DNA of 64,000 nucleotides from the NCBI GenBank assembly GCA_016203225.1, contig JACQNC010000012.1, positions 29,104 through 93,103 on the forward strand. Reading direction: 5' to 3'. Made by a program: the position numbers and the translations under genes. The notes under the pieces are model-generated. The model was not told the DNA's origin and ran no database searches. It was given only the letters and a program-made list of their open reading frames with translations. This DNA is from Candidatus Woesearchaeota archaeon (lineage in GTDB: Archaea; Nanobdellota; Nanobdellia; Woesearchaeales; ARS49). This document shows, in pieces, positions 17,633 through 26,129 of this stretch. Numbering within the stretch: position 1 is the stretch's first letter; every line of letters starts with the position of its first letter.

Positions 17633-17972
17633 TTTTGCCCCTCGATATCTTGCAGCGGTCTTCTTATCTCCGCTGCTGTCGATAGGTTTCTGCTGTCCTT
17701 TATAAATGTTTCGGCATAGTAATCACTCCTTAGTGACTACGTGCTTGAAACGTTAGATTCTGCACGAGACAGGCGTTCCTGCGCGTTCTTGTGGTGCGAA
17801 AGATTGCGCACGGCTTTTTGCAAGCCAGCGCGGCTCAAACAGGATTGTGTCGGGATTGAGCCAAGCATCATTCGCGCCTTGTCGGGATGAAAGTGGAACG
17901 TGTTTTTAAAGGTACTTCGACTTTTCAGTATTTGTGAGCTTCACCATTATTATTTTTCTATATGGAATATAA
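17633..17972. other. 340-bp intergenic stretch
   Basis: No convincing gene. It contains the TATA box of the 17632 leftward gene near 17699-17708 and a small inverted repeat (TCACT/AGTGA, about 17723-17736). A second leftward TATA-like CTTTAAAAA (about 17903-17912) lies in front of a 44-codon open frame (17871 to 17737) whose protein is unrecognised. Confidence 0.5.
17737..17871 (-). CDS. Possible small basic protein (44 aa)
   Basis: A short frame beginning ATG-ATG about 36 bp downstream of a TATA-like element. The product is basic and Ser-rich with one His-His pair. No homologue is recognised and another reading frame of the same DNA is also open, so it may be chance. Recorded because of its promoter placement. 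Confidence 0.22.
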   Translation of the reverse strand: MMLGSIPTQSCLSRAGLQKAVRNLSHHKNAQERLSRAESNVSST

Positions 17973-18593
17973 CTATGGCTTTTCTATGACTTTGGTCATT
18001 TCTTGGATGAAATTCTTGGCTCGTTCCAAGCTTAATCGCGCAACATGCTCTTTTGCGGTTTTGGTGATGTCGTATTGGAATTCTCCGCGCCTTTCCCGCT
18101 GATGCCCGAACGTTGCGACGAGCTCTTTGGCTTTGACTTGGAATTCTTTCATAAGCTCTTCTTCGCCAACGTTCATCAATCCGAGAACTTCGCTCTTTGT
18201 TGTCTTGTAGTCCTCCAACAAAGATTTGGCTAACCGGTTATTTTTGATAAAATAAACCAGTAGAACGTCCTGGGTGATTTTGTGAGCGATCTTTTCACCG
18301 ACTTTCAGCCCGAGTTTTGCCATTGCGGCATTCGCAACGTAAAACATGCTGTAGTACGATGTGACGATCACCCACAGTAAGCATTCGAAGTCTTCAGGAA
18401 AACCGGCAGATTTCTTTGTTTCAGCGTCCGTCGACAACTTCAGCAAAAAACTGGAAAGCTGCAAGGACATTTTTGCGTTATTCACGTAGAACTTGACGAA
18501 CTGTGCGTGTGCCGGATTCTTCTTCAGCAAGTCGTCTTCAAAATAACGCTTGAGATTTTGTTCCGCCTCACGAATATCCTTGTCCGAAATCAT
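17973..18593 (-). CDS. HEPN-domain protein (putative toxin of MNT-HEPN pair)
   Basis: A 206-residue all-helical protein of HEPN type. The C-terminal signature has Arg166, Arg168 and Arg169 followed by Tyr174 in RRGEFQYD, resembling the HEPN subtype with R..Y instead of the canonical R-x4-6-H; whether it is an active RNase is therefore uncertain. Its start overlaps the nucleotidyltransferase gene by 4 nt. In known MNT-HEPN systems the HEPN protein is a ribonuclease toxin neutralised by its partner; that role is inferred here. Confidence 0.85.
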   Translation of the reverse strand: MISDKDIREAEQNLKRYFEDDLLKKNPAHAQFVKFYVNNAKMSLQLSSFLLKLSTDAETKKSAGFPEDFECLLWVIVTSYYSMFYVANAAMAKLGLKVGEKIAHKITQDVLLVYFIKNNRLAKSLLEDYKTTKSEVLGLMNVGEEELMKEFQVKAKELVATFGHQRERRGEFQYDITKTAKEHVARLSLERAKNFIQEMTKVIEKP

Positions 18594-19210
18594 AGTGTCT
18601 GGCGTACCCCGTGATAAAACCCTTCAACACCGGCAATGATGACATGATTCTTAAAAGCTTCGACGACGACGTTCAGTTTCTTTTCGGACAAGCTTTGCAC
18701 GAACTCTTTTTCGTCTAAAACGATTGACTGTACTTTCCGTTTGAGCAGCAACGCTTCTGCATTGATTACTCTAACAATCTCTTCACCCGCATCTCTTGAA
18801 GGAACAATGATGAGTATGTCAAGGTCTGAAGTCTTTGTTTCGGCGCCTTTCGCAAAACTGCCGAATATGACCACGCTGTAAAAAGGCGTTTTGACCTTTT
18901 CCGCAACATTCTGGAAAAAGGATTGTAGCTCTCCGTGTTTGTCAAGAAAGTCTTTCGAGCGCAACAGCTCAACGTAATACAACGCAGTCAGGTCACCTTT
19001 GAGGTTCAGCGAGCACAAGTCAACATTTGCTTGTCTTTTCTTCGCAAGAATGTTCTTTTGAACAAGCTTCTGGACGGTGATGTGCGTGCGTTTATAGTCG
19101 ATTTTTGCCTTTCTTGCGATCTCCCGAATAGCAAACTGTTCAGAGATGTTCTCTAACAAGAATTTTACGACCCTGATTTCCATCCCGGTAATTGGTGTCT
19201 TAAAAGCCAT
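18590..19210 (-). CDS. wHTH-nucleotidyltransferase (MNT) fusion, putative antitoxin
   Basis: A 206-residue fusion. The N-terminal winged helix (about 1-70) is followed by a minimal nucleotidyltransferase domain with GSF (117-119) and the catalytic Asp pair Asp129/Asp131 in SDLDI. In MNT-HEPN systems this domain neutralises the HEPN toxin, in some cases by AMPylating it. The fused DNA-binding domain suggests autoregulation, and an 8-bp-arm inverted repeat spans the promoter. I choose ATG 19210 over TTG 19213; the mRNA is probably leaderless. Confidence 0.87.
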   Translation of the reverse strand: MAFKTPITGMEIRVVKFLLENISEQFAIREIARKAKIDYKRTHITVQKLVQKNILAKKRQANVDLCSLNLKGDLTALYYVELLRSKDFLDKHGELQSFFQNVAEKVKTPFYSVVIFGSFAKGAETKTSDLDILIIVPSRDAGEEIVRVINAEALLLKRKVQSIVLDEKEFVQSLSEKKLNVVVEAFKNHVIIAGVEGFYHGVRQTL

Positions 19211-19211
19211 C

Positions 19212-19237
19212 AAATGATGTCTAATAAGCCATCATTT
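19212..19237. promoter_or_regulatory. Operator-like inverted repeat at MNT-HEPN promoter
   Basis: AAATGATG and CATCATTT are perfect 8-bp inverted arms separated by 10 bp. The repeat reaches from the leftward TATA (TTATAAAT, about 19234-19241) to the predicted start site next to the ATG. Binding by the winged helix of the antitoxin would shut off the operon. Confidence 0.65.
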
Positions 19238-19452
19238 ATAAGGTTTTCGGTTCCGACACCCAGTTATGTACCTGAGCGGATAACACTATGTAGCCACATG
19301 CATAATCTGAAAAAAATAATGCATCAACAAAACAATCAAACAACGCATCAAAAGAGCAAACTCAACACCCACCGATTAGGCGAATGAAGTAAAGCTAAGA
19401 TAATCTGACTGTAGAAGGGTATATAAATAAAAGTTCCATTAAACCGGGCAAT

Positions 19453-19986
19453 ATGAAAGAAATCCATTTGAGCGCTGATCAAATAATCACGCTTAGCGAT
19501 TACCCGCCACATCATGAACAATGTTTAAAGATTTATTTTAGAATTTTCCAGAATGGTCGTGGTAGAATTGTGCCTCCTGTTCCAGTTATCCATATTTCCA
19601 CGGGAATTCCTTTTACAAAGGCTCATGGAAAGAGGGCTGAGAAATATAACGGTTTACTGACCGCTTTTCTTGAGAGTCATCCAAGGGCACAGTATTTCTT
19701 GCTTGATGGAACACACAGAACAACAGCAGCGGCACTTACACACAATAAAGTTCCAGTTCTTCTTTTCAAAGTAGACAAAGACATCAAAGAAGCGCGAAAA
19801 CTCGTTGAGCAAGGCGAACTATTCAGTCTCACCGCAGGAGGCAACTCGATAAAAGAAGCCATTAAAACACTAGAAAAGCACTTCCTCAAAGCGATGAGTT
19901 TTCAAACGGTCATCGAAAAAACCGAGCGCATGGTGTCCGAGAAAGTACTGCCACCATACATGACTAACTTTTACAATCAAAAATAA
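19453..19986 (+). CDS. ParB/sulfiredoxin-like domain protein
   Basis: A 177-residue protein with the ParB-type motif DGTHRTTAA (85-93) following a hydrophobic strand. This fold is found in ParB CTPases, sulfiredoxins and several phage or island kinases and nucleases. No helix-turn-helix or CTP-specific context is seen, so plasmid partition is unlikely. AT-rich, with a clear TATA (GGTATATAAATAAA, about 19418-19431) 25-30 bp upstream of the ATG. It is 15 bp ahead of a phosphotransferase gene and may be co-transcribed with it. Confidence 0.7.
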   Translation: MKEIHLSADQIITLSDYPPHHEQCLKIYFRIFQNGRGRIVPPVPVIHISTGIPFTKAHGKRAEKYNGLLTAFLESHPRAQYFLLDGTHRTTAAALTHNKVPVLLFKVDKDIKEARKLVEQGELFSLTAGGNSIKEAIKTLEKHFLKAMSFQTVIEKTERMVSEKVLPPYMTNFYNQK

Positions 19987-20001
19987 TTTTCCGTCCTCCC
20001 C

Positions 20002-20919
20002 ATGAGAATAAACAAACAACAAATACTGGCCATTTGTAAAAAACTAGATCAAAAGCTGACAAAATACCGATTCTTGGCAGCGGGCGGCTTAAATGAATGC
20101 TACTTGGTAACGACCCCGCGTGCCAGATACGTAGTTAAAATAGAGAACAACAAAGGATATTCAGAAAGAGAACACAAAAACCTTCTTTTGGCAACCGAGA
20201 AATTAGCGCCAAAAGTCTATCTCTTTGACAAGTCAGGTAAGATAATCCCGAAAACATATATGGTGCAAGAGTTCCTTAAAGGGAAGCACCCACCCATACA
20301 ATTATCGAATGACTTCATTATCAAAATGGCAAAATGGTTCAAGCAATTGCACTCAATAAAGTCTTCACAAATAGAACCTAATGAAAGAAAACGAATCTAC
20401 TCATTAGGTCATTGGGCCAATCAGTCATGTAATAAGCTAAAGAAAATTCAGATGCCAATAAATCAAGATCTTAGAAAGCAAATTGAAGATCGTTTTCAGA
20501 CCACACTAGTCTTATGCAAAGAAAATAATGACCTTTTCAGATCGCGAAAGACCTTCCCTCTCGTTCATGGAGACCCGTGGCGAGAAAATGTATTCATCGA
20601 AAAAAAAGGCATCCGCTTGATAGACTGGGAATTTGCAGGATTCGTGTTAGGAGAACGGGATCTCATCATCTTTATTCGCGCGTACAACCTGTCAAATCAG
20701 CAAAAAGCACTATTCCTCAAAACATATGGCTACCCCCAAACGACCATCGCAAGAAAAAAAATCAACGTGGTCGCTCAGCTGCTTACGTGCTCAGACCTTC
20801 TCTGGCTATTAGAACGCATAAACTCTATCGAGAAAGGAAAAGTAGGCAAACGTCAACAACAAAGAACCAAACGAGAAGCTATAAAAAAGATAAGGAAAAT
20901 ACTTTCAAAATCCAAGTAA
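20002..20919 (+). CDS. APH/choline-kinase-like phosphotransferase
   Basis: A 305-residue kinase-fold protein. The catalytic loop reads HGDPWREN (about 189-196) and the metal-binding IDWEFAG follows (about 209-215), as in aminoglycoside phosphotransferases, choline kinases and homoserine kinases. The substrate cannot be told from sequence. AT-rich, Lys-rich coding unlike the core genes; it follows the ParB-like gene closely. Confidence 0.87.
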   Translation: MRINKQQILAICKKLDQKLTKYRFLAAGGLNECYLVTTPRARYVVKIENNKGYSEREHKNLLLATEKLAPKVYLFDKSGKIIPKTYMVQEFLKGKHPPIQLSNDFIIKMAKWFKQLHSIKSSQIEPNERKRIYSLGHWANQSCNKLKKIQMPINQDLRKQIEDRFQTTLVLCKENNDLFRSRKTFPLVHGDPWRENVFIEKKGIRLIDWEFAGFVLGERDLIIFIRAYNLSNQQKALFLKTYGYPQTTIARKKINVVAQLLTCSDLLWLLERINSIEKGKVGKRQQQRTKREAIKKIRKILSKSK

Positions 20920-20999
20920 AAACTCTGCTTTCCGCTACTGTCTCAGAACGTCTTTAAAAAGCCAGTTTTTCGGACTTTAGCACAAATCAGGGGTTATTG

Positions 21000-21833
21000 C
21001 TAAATTTTTCTTGTGATAATAAGCATGTGGGCGCTCGTGTCCACCACTGCAGGATGCGTGCACACTTGGTAATGGACCTTAATCCAATTCTTCCAACCAG
21101 CTTTGTCTTTTTTGAATAGCGTGTTGGCTTCTTCTTTGTATGGTGTGCTCAATCCTTCTAAACCGGTGAGATCCAGAAGTTTTAGTTTTTTCCGTGCGAA
21201 AAGCTCTTTAAGCTCTTTTGCATAAAAGAAGTGGGCATAGTACTTGTGATGCCACATGTGATCATCACCCTTTCTAAGGATACGTTCAGTATTGGAGGTG
21301 ACGCGCAATTCTTCTGGCCAGTATCTGATTGCATTCATTAGGACGCCAAGTCTCCCCATAACGCTGACAGCGATTGGTGCTCCTTTACGTGCAACGCGAA
21401 TGAGTTCAGATACCGCGCGAGCCCTGTTCTGCGGAGTTGATACGTGAGATAGTGCACCACCTAAGCAAAGCACGGCATCAAAAGTATTGCTCTTAAAATT
21501 CGAAAGGTCTACGATTGATCCTTGCACGATATATTTTACCTTCTTGCTTACTCCTTGTCTCTCAATTTCTTTCTGTGCGAATGCCAAATTTTCAGCCGTA
21601 ATGTCGAAAAGCACCACATCATATCCTCTTTTTGCTAGCTCGATGGAATATCTTCCAGGACCACCGCCTGCGTCTAAGATTAGTCCTTTTCTTGGAAGAT
21701 GTTTTGTCAAGAAATGTAGCGTTGTTTCAAACTCTAGCCTATGAAACGGATCCTTCACGAGCCGTTTCCATTCATAAAGAACACCTTTAGAATAGACTGC
21801 TTTTGCCAGCGCCTCTGACTTTTCCCGCTTCAT
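21000..21833 (-). CDS. Class I SAM-dependent methyltransferase
   Basis: A 277-residue methyltransferase with motif I LDAGGGPGRYS (about 53-63), motif II FDIT (about 76-79) and LCLGGALSH around motif IV. The small-molecule type is suggested by the UbiE-like layout; the substrate is unknown. TATA-like ATTATAAAG lies about 26 bp upstream of the ATG. It converges on the phosphotransferase gene. Confidence 0.9.
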   Translation of the reverse strand: MKREKSEALAKAVYSKGVLYEWKRLVKDPFHRLEFETTLHFLTKHLPRKGLILDAGGGPGRYSIELAKRGYDVVLFDITAENLAFAQKEIERQGVSKKVKYIVQGSIVDLSNFKSNTFDAVLCLGGALSHVSTPQNRARAVSELIRVARKGAPIAVSVMGRLGVLMNAIRYWPEELRVTSNTERILRKGDDHMWHHKYYAHFFYAKELKELFARKKLKLLDLTGLEGLSTPYKEEANTLFKKDKAGWKNWIKVHYQVCTHPAVVDTSAHMLIITRKI

Positions 21834-21946
21834 TCTTTCTTTAATTTAGCCGCACAACTTTATAATTGTTTCTCACACTGCACGTTAAGCTCACCTTCTC
21901 CATCGATCTGGAAGATTGTTCGTTTGAAGCTTGAGATAAAGAATCG

Positions 21947-22165
21947 TTACTTAATCTTCTTCCCGCGCAAGCGAGGGAGCAATTGCTCATCAGGTGTCGC
22001 GCGCGTCATGCTGATGAAGCTCGCTATAAGCATGCAGATGAACACTAGTCCGAACGCGTACGCCCAGCTGAGGCTGTACTGCGGGATGTAGAAGATTGAG
22101 AAAATTATGCCGACGAGCGATGCGACCAGGAAACTGGTGCTGATTGGCGCTGGTTTGAATGCCAC
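21947..22165 (-). CDS. Small two-TM membrane protein (72 aa)
   Basis: Two hydrophobic segments (about 9-28 and 33-52) and a basic cytoplasmic tail ending RGKKIK. No named family. It lies 35 bp downstream of trpS on the same strand and could be co-transcribed. Confidence 0.7.
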   Translation of the reverse strand: MAFKPAPISTSFLVASLVGIIFSIFYIPQYSLSWAYAFGLVFICMLIASFISMTRATPDEQLLPRLRGKKIK

Positions 22166-22200
22166 GGAATCACCTCTGGTTTATGCGTGTCTCATTGTGT

Positions 22201-23322
22201 TTAAAAATGTTGTGCGATGACGCTGTCGACTACTTTCTCCGCGTCGAGACGTCGTTTCTGGTGTTCTGCGAGGAACGCGTTGATCTTGTCGATCAGGATC
22301 TGCTTCAATTCTCCTGACAGGAGTTTGCCTGACTTGTAGTCATCGTGGATCGATGCGAGTTTGTGGTCGTCGGGTTCGAATAGCATGCTGAGCCACTGGA
22401 AGCTCACGTCTATATCGGGGTTGCCGCCGAGCTTGCGGTGCTCCTCGACCGTGTCCTTGCCGCCGGAGAACGCGTACTTGCGGATCTTGCGCTCGACCTC
22501 TTTCGGCGCGTCGGTCGTCCAGATCGCCTGTTCGCCGGAGCTTGACATCTTGCTGTCGCGCGAGAGGCTGGGCACGAATTTCGACAGTATAGTGGCAGGC
22601 TTGGGATAGCCTAGCTTCTCCGCCACGTCTCGCGTGAGCCTGAAGTGCACGTCCTGGTCGACGGCGCAAGGGATGAGACATTGCGTCTGTTTGCCTTCGA
22701 AGACCGTCGGCAGGAACGCGGGCACGGATTGCATCGTGGTGTAGAAGTATTTGCCGACGTTGTCTTCGTTCTTGAGCCCGAACAACGCGCGCACCGTGCT
22801 TGCTGTCGTTTTTTTCGCGACTTGGCATGCGAGCTTGTACATCACGTTCGCGTGCTTGGTGTCGATCAGGAATCTCGTCTTTTTCAGGTCGAACCCGAGC
22901 GCGATTATATCGATCAGGTTCTCACGCGTCCATTTCGCGCTGTCCTCGAACGTGAGGTCGTCCTTGAACAGGACCTTCTCCTCGTCGGGGATCTGGAAGA
23001 TGAGCGTCGCGTTGAGCCTGTCCTGAAGCCATTTGGTGAATGTCCAGACGAACAGATGCCCTATGTGGATCGGGCCCGATGGCGCGCGGCCGGTGTAGAT
23101 GTAGACCTTCTCTTTCTTGTCCAGCGCGTCGAGGACCTTGTCGAGGTTCGTATGGGCGAAAAAATGCTGTCGGCGCAGCATGAAGTGGTCGCCGGTGTGC
23201 TTCTTCAAACGTGCAAGCGACGCCGTGTCGATGCGTTTCACGCCGAACTGCAGGATGAGCTTGTCGTAGTCGACCTGTCCTGTGACCTCGTACGGCGTTA
23301 CGCTGAACTCCTCCTTTGTCAT
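22201..23322 (-). CDS. trpS: Tryptophanyl-tRNA synthetase
   Basis: Class I synthetase charging tRNA-Trp. The 373 residues show the archaeal/eukaryotic form: HIGH-type GPIHIGHLF (about 82-90) and the KMSKS-type KMSSSGEQA (about 255). Upstream, 13 bp away, is the COG1325 gene on the same strand. Confidence 0.97.
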   Translation of the reverse strand: MTKEEFSVTPYEVTGQVDYDKLILQFGVKRIDTASLARLKKHTGDHFMLRRQHFFAHTNLDKVLDALDKKEKVYIYTGRAPSGPIHIGHLFVWTFTKWLQDRLNATLIFQIPDEEKVLFKDDLTFEDSAKWTRENLIDIIALGFDLKKTRFLIDTKHANVMYKLACQVAKKTTASTVRALFGLKNEDNVGKYFYTTMQSVPAFLPTVFEGKQTQCLIPCAVDQDVHFRLTRDVAEKLGYPKPATILSKFVPSLSRDSKMSSSGEQAIWTTDAPKEVERKIRKYAFSGGKDTVEEHRKLGGNPDIDVSFQWLSMLFEPDDHKLASIHDDYKSGKLLSGELKQILIDKINAFLAEHQKRRLDAEKVVDSVIAQHF

Positions 23323-23335
23323 GGAGCGATCCTTC

Positions 23336-23791
23336 CTAGGCCGGTTTAAATACTTTTGTTACGATATCCTGTGCGATCTCGCGCCTGCGCGGGAATGAGG
23401 CTACCGAGAACTTCAGATGATAGCACGCGCCTGAATCTGTGAGCTGCACTATCCGGTCGTTCGCCCACAAGTCCTTGTCGATGCGCACGAAGAAGACGAG
23501 CTCGTTGTCGAGTCTGCTCTCGGTTTCGTCCACGAGCTGGCCGCGTTGCTGCGCATTCAGCTTCGCCAGGAACGATTCCACGAATGCGTTGACGTGGCGG
23601 TCTTTCGTCAGCGTGATGTCGAAGACATGGATGGTGCGGTCATTGAACCCTGTCGCTTTCTTGTCACGTAATTCGACATTCTCTTCCGCGGGATCGAATG
23701 GTACGAGCGCGAGCAATCCTTGTTTGAGCTTCTCGACATCCTCTTCGGGCTTTGCGAAGACAGAAAGCTCGATGCTCGTGAAGACTTTCAT
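23336..23791 (-). CDS. COG1325-type predicted RNA-binding/exosome-associated protein
   Basis: A 151-residue protein that matches the archaeal COG1325 (DUF54) pattern: a ribosomal-L5-like alpha/beta fold with the central LTKDRHVNAFVE segment and the C-terminal SFPRRREIAQDIV. The family is predicted to be linked to the exosome, but its biochemical role is not established. The start lies 25.5 bp from the centre of a TTTAAA box shared with the divergent protease gene. Confidence 0.8.
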   Translation of the reverse strand: MKVFTSIELSVFAKPEEDVEKLKQGLLALVPFDPAEENVELRDKKATGFNDRTIHVFDITLTKDRHVNAFVESFLAKLNAQQRGQLVDETESRLDNELVFFVRIDKDLWANDRIVQLTDSGACYHLKFSVASFPRRREIAQDIVTKVFKPA

Positions 23792-23813
23792 GCTGTTGCA
23801 CCGAAAAGGTAGG

Positions 23814-23819
23814 TTTAAA
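23814..23819. promoter_or_regulatory. Palindromic TATA shared by COG1325 gene and presenilin-like gene
   Basis: TTTAAA, centred at 23816.5, is 25.5 bp from the leftward ATG (23791) and 27.5 bp from the rightward ATG (23844). No other TATA-like element lies in the 52-bp spacer, so both genes probably use this one box and make leaderless mRNAs. Confidence 0.6.
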
Positions 23820-23843
23820 TAGTTTTGTTCTGGTCAGGAAATC

Positions 23844-24755
23844 ATGAAGCACAACCCGCGGATAGTGCTCTGGCTCATCGTGCTGTTCTTGGCAGCGCAA
23901 TACGCGGGCTTGTACGTCGTGAACCAGTACATCGACTATCCGACCACGCTTGCGACGGGCAACTTCACCGTGACCGACCTTCCGGAGGTCGCCGGCCAGG
24001 AGGTCGCGCGCCCTGATATCGAGGAGTCAGTCTCGCCGCTGTACATCGTAGGCGCGATAATCGTAGGCACACTCCTGTTGTTGCTCATCATCAAGTGGGG
24101 CAAGGCCATCCTGTGGAAGCTGTGGTTCTTCTTCGCGGTCGCGTTGTGTCTGCACTTCGCCGCATACGCGTTCCTGAAGGGGACTCCTTACGCGTCCTGG
24201 ACCTCGCTCGGTCTGGCGGTCGCGTTCGGCGTGTGGAAGATCTGGCGGCCGAACGTCATCGTGCAGAACCTCACCGAGCTGTTCCTGTACGGCGGTTTGG
24301 CGGCGATATTCTTCAGCGTGGTGAACATCTGGGCCATGCTCGTCATCCTTGTCCTGATCTCGCTGTACGATGCGTACGCGGTGTGGAAAAGCCAGCACAT
24401 GGTGAAGCTCGCGAAGTTCCAGAGCGCGAGCGGGGTGTTCGCAGGACTGTTCATCCCGTATTCGCTGGGCAAACCTATGGTTCCTGCGAAAGGCGGAACG
24501 TCAGGCGTGCGCACGGCCGTGCTTGGCGGCGGCGACATCGGGTTCCCTCTCCTTTTCGCGGCGAGCGTATTGAAGGAATATGCGCTCGCGGGCCAGGGCT
24601 GGCTTGCGTTGCTTATCCCTCCGTTCGCTGCGCTTGCGTTGTTCGGCTTGCTCGTGTTCGGCAAGCAGGACAGGTTCTATCCCGCAATGCCGTTCATCAG
24701 CGCGGGATGCGTTGTGGGCTTGCTCGTGGTTTGGCTCGTGCGATTCTTGCTCTAG
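23844..24755 (+). CDS. Presenilin/signal-peptide-peptidase-like A22 membrane protease
   Basis: Intramembrane aspartyl protease of the archaeal presenilin-like group. Of 303 residues, about nine transmembrane segments are visible. The first catalytic Asp is in LYDAY (about 175) and the second in GGGDIGF (GxGD, about 231). A PPFAAL sequence occupies the place of the PAL motif. Probable role: cleavage of membrane-embedded signal peptides or regulators. It converges with the next gene by a 4-bp overlap. Confidence 0.88.
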   Translation: MKHNPRIVLWLIVLFLAAQYAGLYVVNQYIDYPTTLATGNFTVTDLPEVAGQEVARPDIEESVSPLYIVGAIIVGTLLLLLIIKWGKAILWKLWFFFAVALCLHFAAYAFLKGTPYASWTSLGLAVAFGVWKIWRPNVIVQNLTELFLYGGLAAIFFSVVNIWAMLVILVLISLYDAYAVWKSQHMVKLAKFQSASGVFAGLFIPYSLGKPMVPAKGGTSGVRTAVLGGGDIGFPLLFAASVLKEYALAGQGWLALLIPPFAALALFGLLVFGKQDRFYPAMPFISAGCVVGLLVVWLVRFLL

Positions 24756-25210
24756 ACCAATCGCGTCTGTCCTGAACGCGCGCTGTACGCCGCGAGATTG
24801 ATGACCGTCCCTGCATTTGCGACGATGGTCTGTATCCCTGTCTTTCTCTGGATCTCCCGCGACCTATCGAGAGTTGAGTTCTGCAGGATGGCTAGCTTTG
24901 GTTTCGCGACCTTGACCGCCTTCTCGTCGGACACACCGGGCGCGAGGATGAGCACGTCGCAGCGCTGCGATTTCGCTTCGCGCGCTGAGAAGGACTGCTG
25001 CGCGTACACGACTGTGCTGTCTGGCAGCTGTATCGATAGGCCGCATGGTAGTTTCTCGACGCGGATGACTCCGAATGAAGCGGCGTCGGGAATCCTGTCC
25101 AAACGCACGATGCCGGTTATCGGCTGGTCGACCGGACCTTCGCCTATCAGGACGCACTGATCCTCTGCGCGGGCCAAGAATCCCCGTTCCGCGAACTGCA
25201 AAACGGACAT
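24752..25210 (-). CDS. Metallo-beta-lactamase-like protein lacking HxHxDH
   Basis: A 152-residue protein. The strand order and the C-terminal segment with REIQRKTGIQTIVANAGT recall the distal half of MBL-fold proteins, but the metal-binding HxHxDH is absent, so it would be inactive or a different fold. The assignment is weak. It starts about 26 bp after a TATA-like element (about 25232-25238) and diverges from the SRP RNA. Confidence 0.55.
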   Translation of the reverse strand: MSVLQFAERGFLARAEDQCVLIGEGPVDQPITGIVRLDRIPDAASFGVIRVEKLPCGLSIQLPDSTVVYAQQSFSAREAKSQRCDVLILAPGVSDEKAVKVAKPKLAILQNSTLDRSREIQRKTGIQTIVANAGTVINLAAYSARSGQTRLV

Positions 25211-25296
25211 GCGTGAATGGAGTCGGCAGTTGTTAATATTGATTTAGCGTTTTGAGAAGCAGGCAAACCTTTAAAAAGCTCAAAATGAGCGGATGT

Positions 25297-25575
25297 CCGG
25301 GCAGGCTAGGTCGGGAGGTTAGCACTCTCCTGTCGCCGTGAACGTGCTTCACACGGGACCGAAGCCTGGGAAGAGGCATTGACAAGTCCACATGTCTTGC
25401 GCAGGACGTTGACGTTCTGTCCTGCAGGATTGACGTTGTGGGAATCGCGCCAGGCGGGGAACCGAGCAACGCTCACCATCGCGCTCAATGCTTGCGGGGG
25501 CTCGGAACCGAGGAATGCGTGAGGTTCAACGTGTGTACTCTCAGTGTACCATTCTCGGGTGCGCTTGCCCGCTTC
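25297..25575 (+). ncRNA. ffs: Signal recognition particle RNA (7S)
   Basis: The ends pair: GGGCAGGC (25300-25307) with GCTTGCCC (25563-25570). The Alu domain carries GGTCGGGAGGTTAGC and CTCCTGTCGCC, and helix 8 with the SRP54 site reads CCAGGCGGGGAACCGAGCAA near 25450-25470, including the conserved GGAA and AGCA motifs. TATA-like TTTAAAAAG at 25271-25279 sets the start near 25300. The 3' end abuts the convergent gene whose stop is at 25578. Confidence 0.9.
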
Positions 25576-25577
25576 TC

Positions 25578-26129
25578 TTAGTTCGACTCGCCGCGCAGAA
25601 TCTTGTCCTTCAACGCACTTATTTCTTCAATGAGCGCGGACTGTTTTGCGATGGGCGCGAACACCTGCGCAGGAATTACGCGCGGATAGGACTTACGAAA
25701 TGCGAGGATATTCCCTAAAAGGCTGTTGTAACTGCTGATAAGCTCGTTGACATCCTTCTGCAATGCCTTGGAATCAAGCATTCCGAGAGTGGCCTGCCGC
25801 GCGTGCAGCAGGAGACGATGGTGACGCTCAGCATAGACAACCAGATCAGTCAAAAGTTGCGTGATGCTGAGCGTGGTCTCTTGATTGAGTTCGGGATAGA
25901 TATCCGCGATGATGACGGACACTGGGATGGATTCGTCTTTCATCTGTGCGCTCGCTTTGATGATTCCGAACTCTTTGCCTATGAGCGAGATTTTCTGCTC
26001 AATCGCTTTCCGGTCGCGGAATTCTTCGCTCGCGTAGCTGGGAGCGGTGACCGCGATGATGGTTACGACGCATTCCACGACCTCGTCGAAGGCCTTGCTC
26101 GCAAGCGTCTCGATTTCGATTGCAGACAT
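25578..26129 (-). CDS. Helical protein downstream of leuS (183 aa)
   Basis: No family recognised; a mostly helical soluble protein with no transmembrane segment. The ATG overlaps the leuS stop codon as TAATG, which fixes the start and shows translational coupling. Its link with LeuRS is only positional. Confidence 0.72.
   Translation of the reverse strand: MSAIEIETLASKAFDEVVECVVTIIAVTAPSYASEEFRDRKAIEQKISLIGKEFGIIKASAQMKDESIPVSVIIADIYPELNQETTLSITQLLTDLVVYAERHHRLLLHARQATLGMLDSKALQKDVNELISSYNSLLGNILAFRKSYPRVIPAQVFAPIAKQSALIEEISALKDKILRGESN

Noticed and set aside
17737..17871. Confident calling of the 44-codon frame as a gene
   Set aside because: No homologue is recognised and an overlapping frame is equally open; kept only as a low-confidence candidate.
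24752..25210. Calling the 152-residue protein an active metallo-beta-lactamase enzyme
   Set aside because: The HxHxDH metal motif is absent; only a weak resemblance to the distal half of the fold remains.
25297..25570. Open frames in the 25.2-25.6 kb region
   Set aside because: The region folds as SRP RNA with the conserved SRP54-binding motif and has its own TATA; no coding signature.
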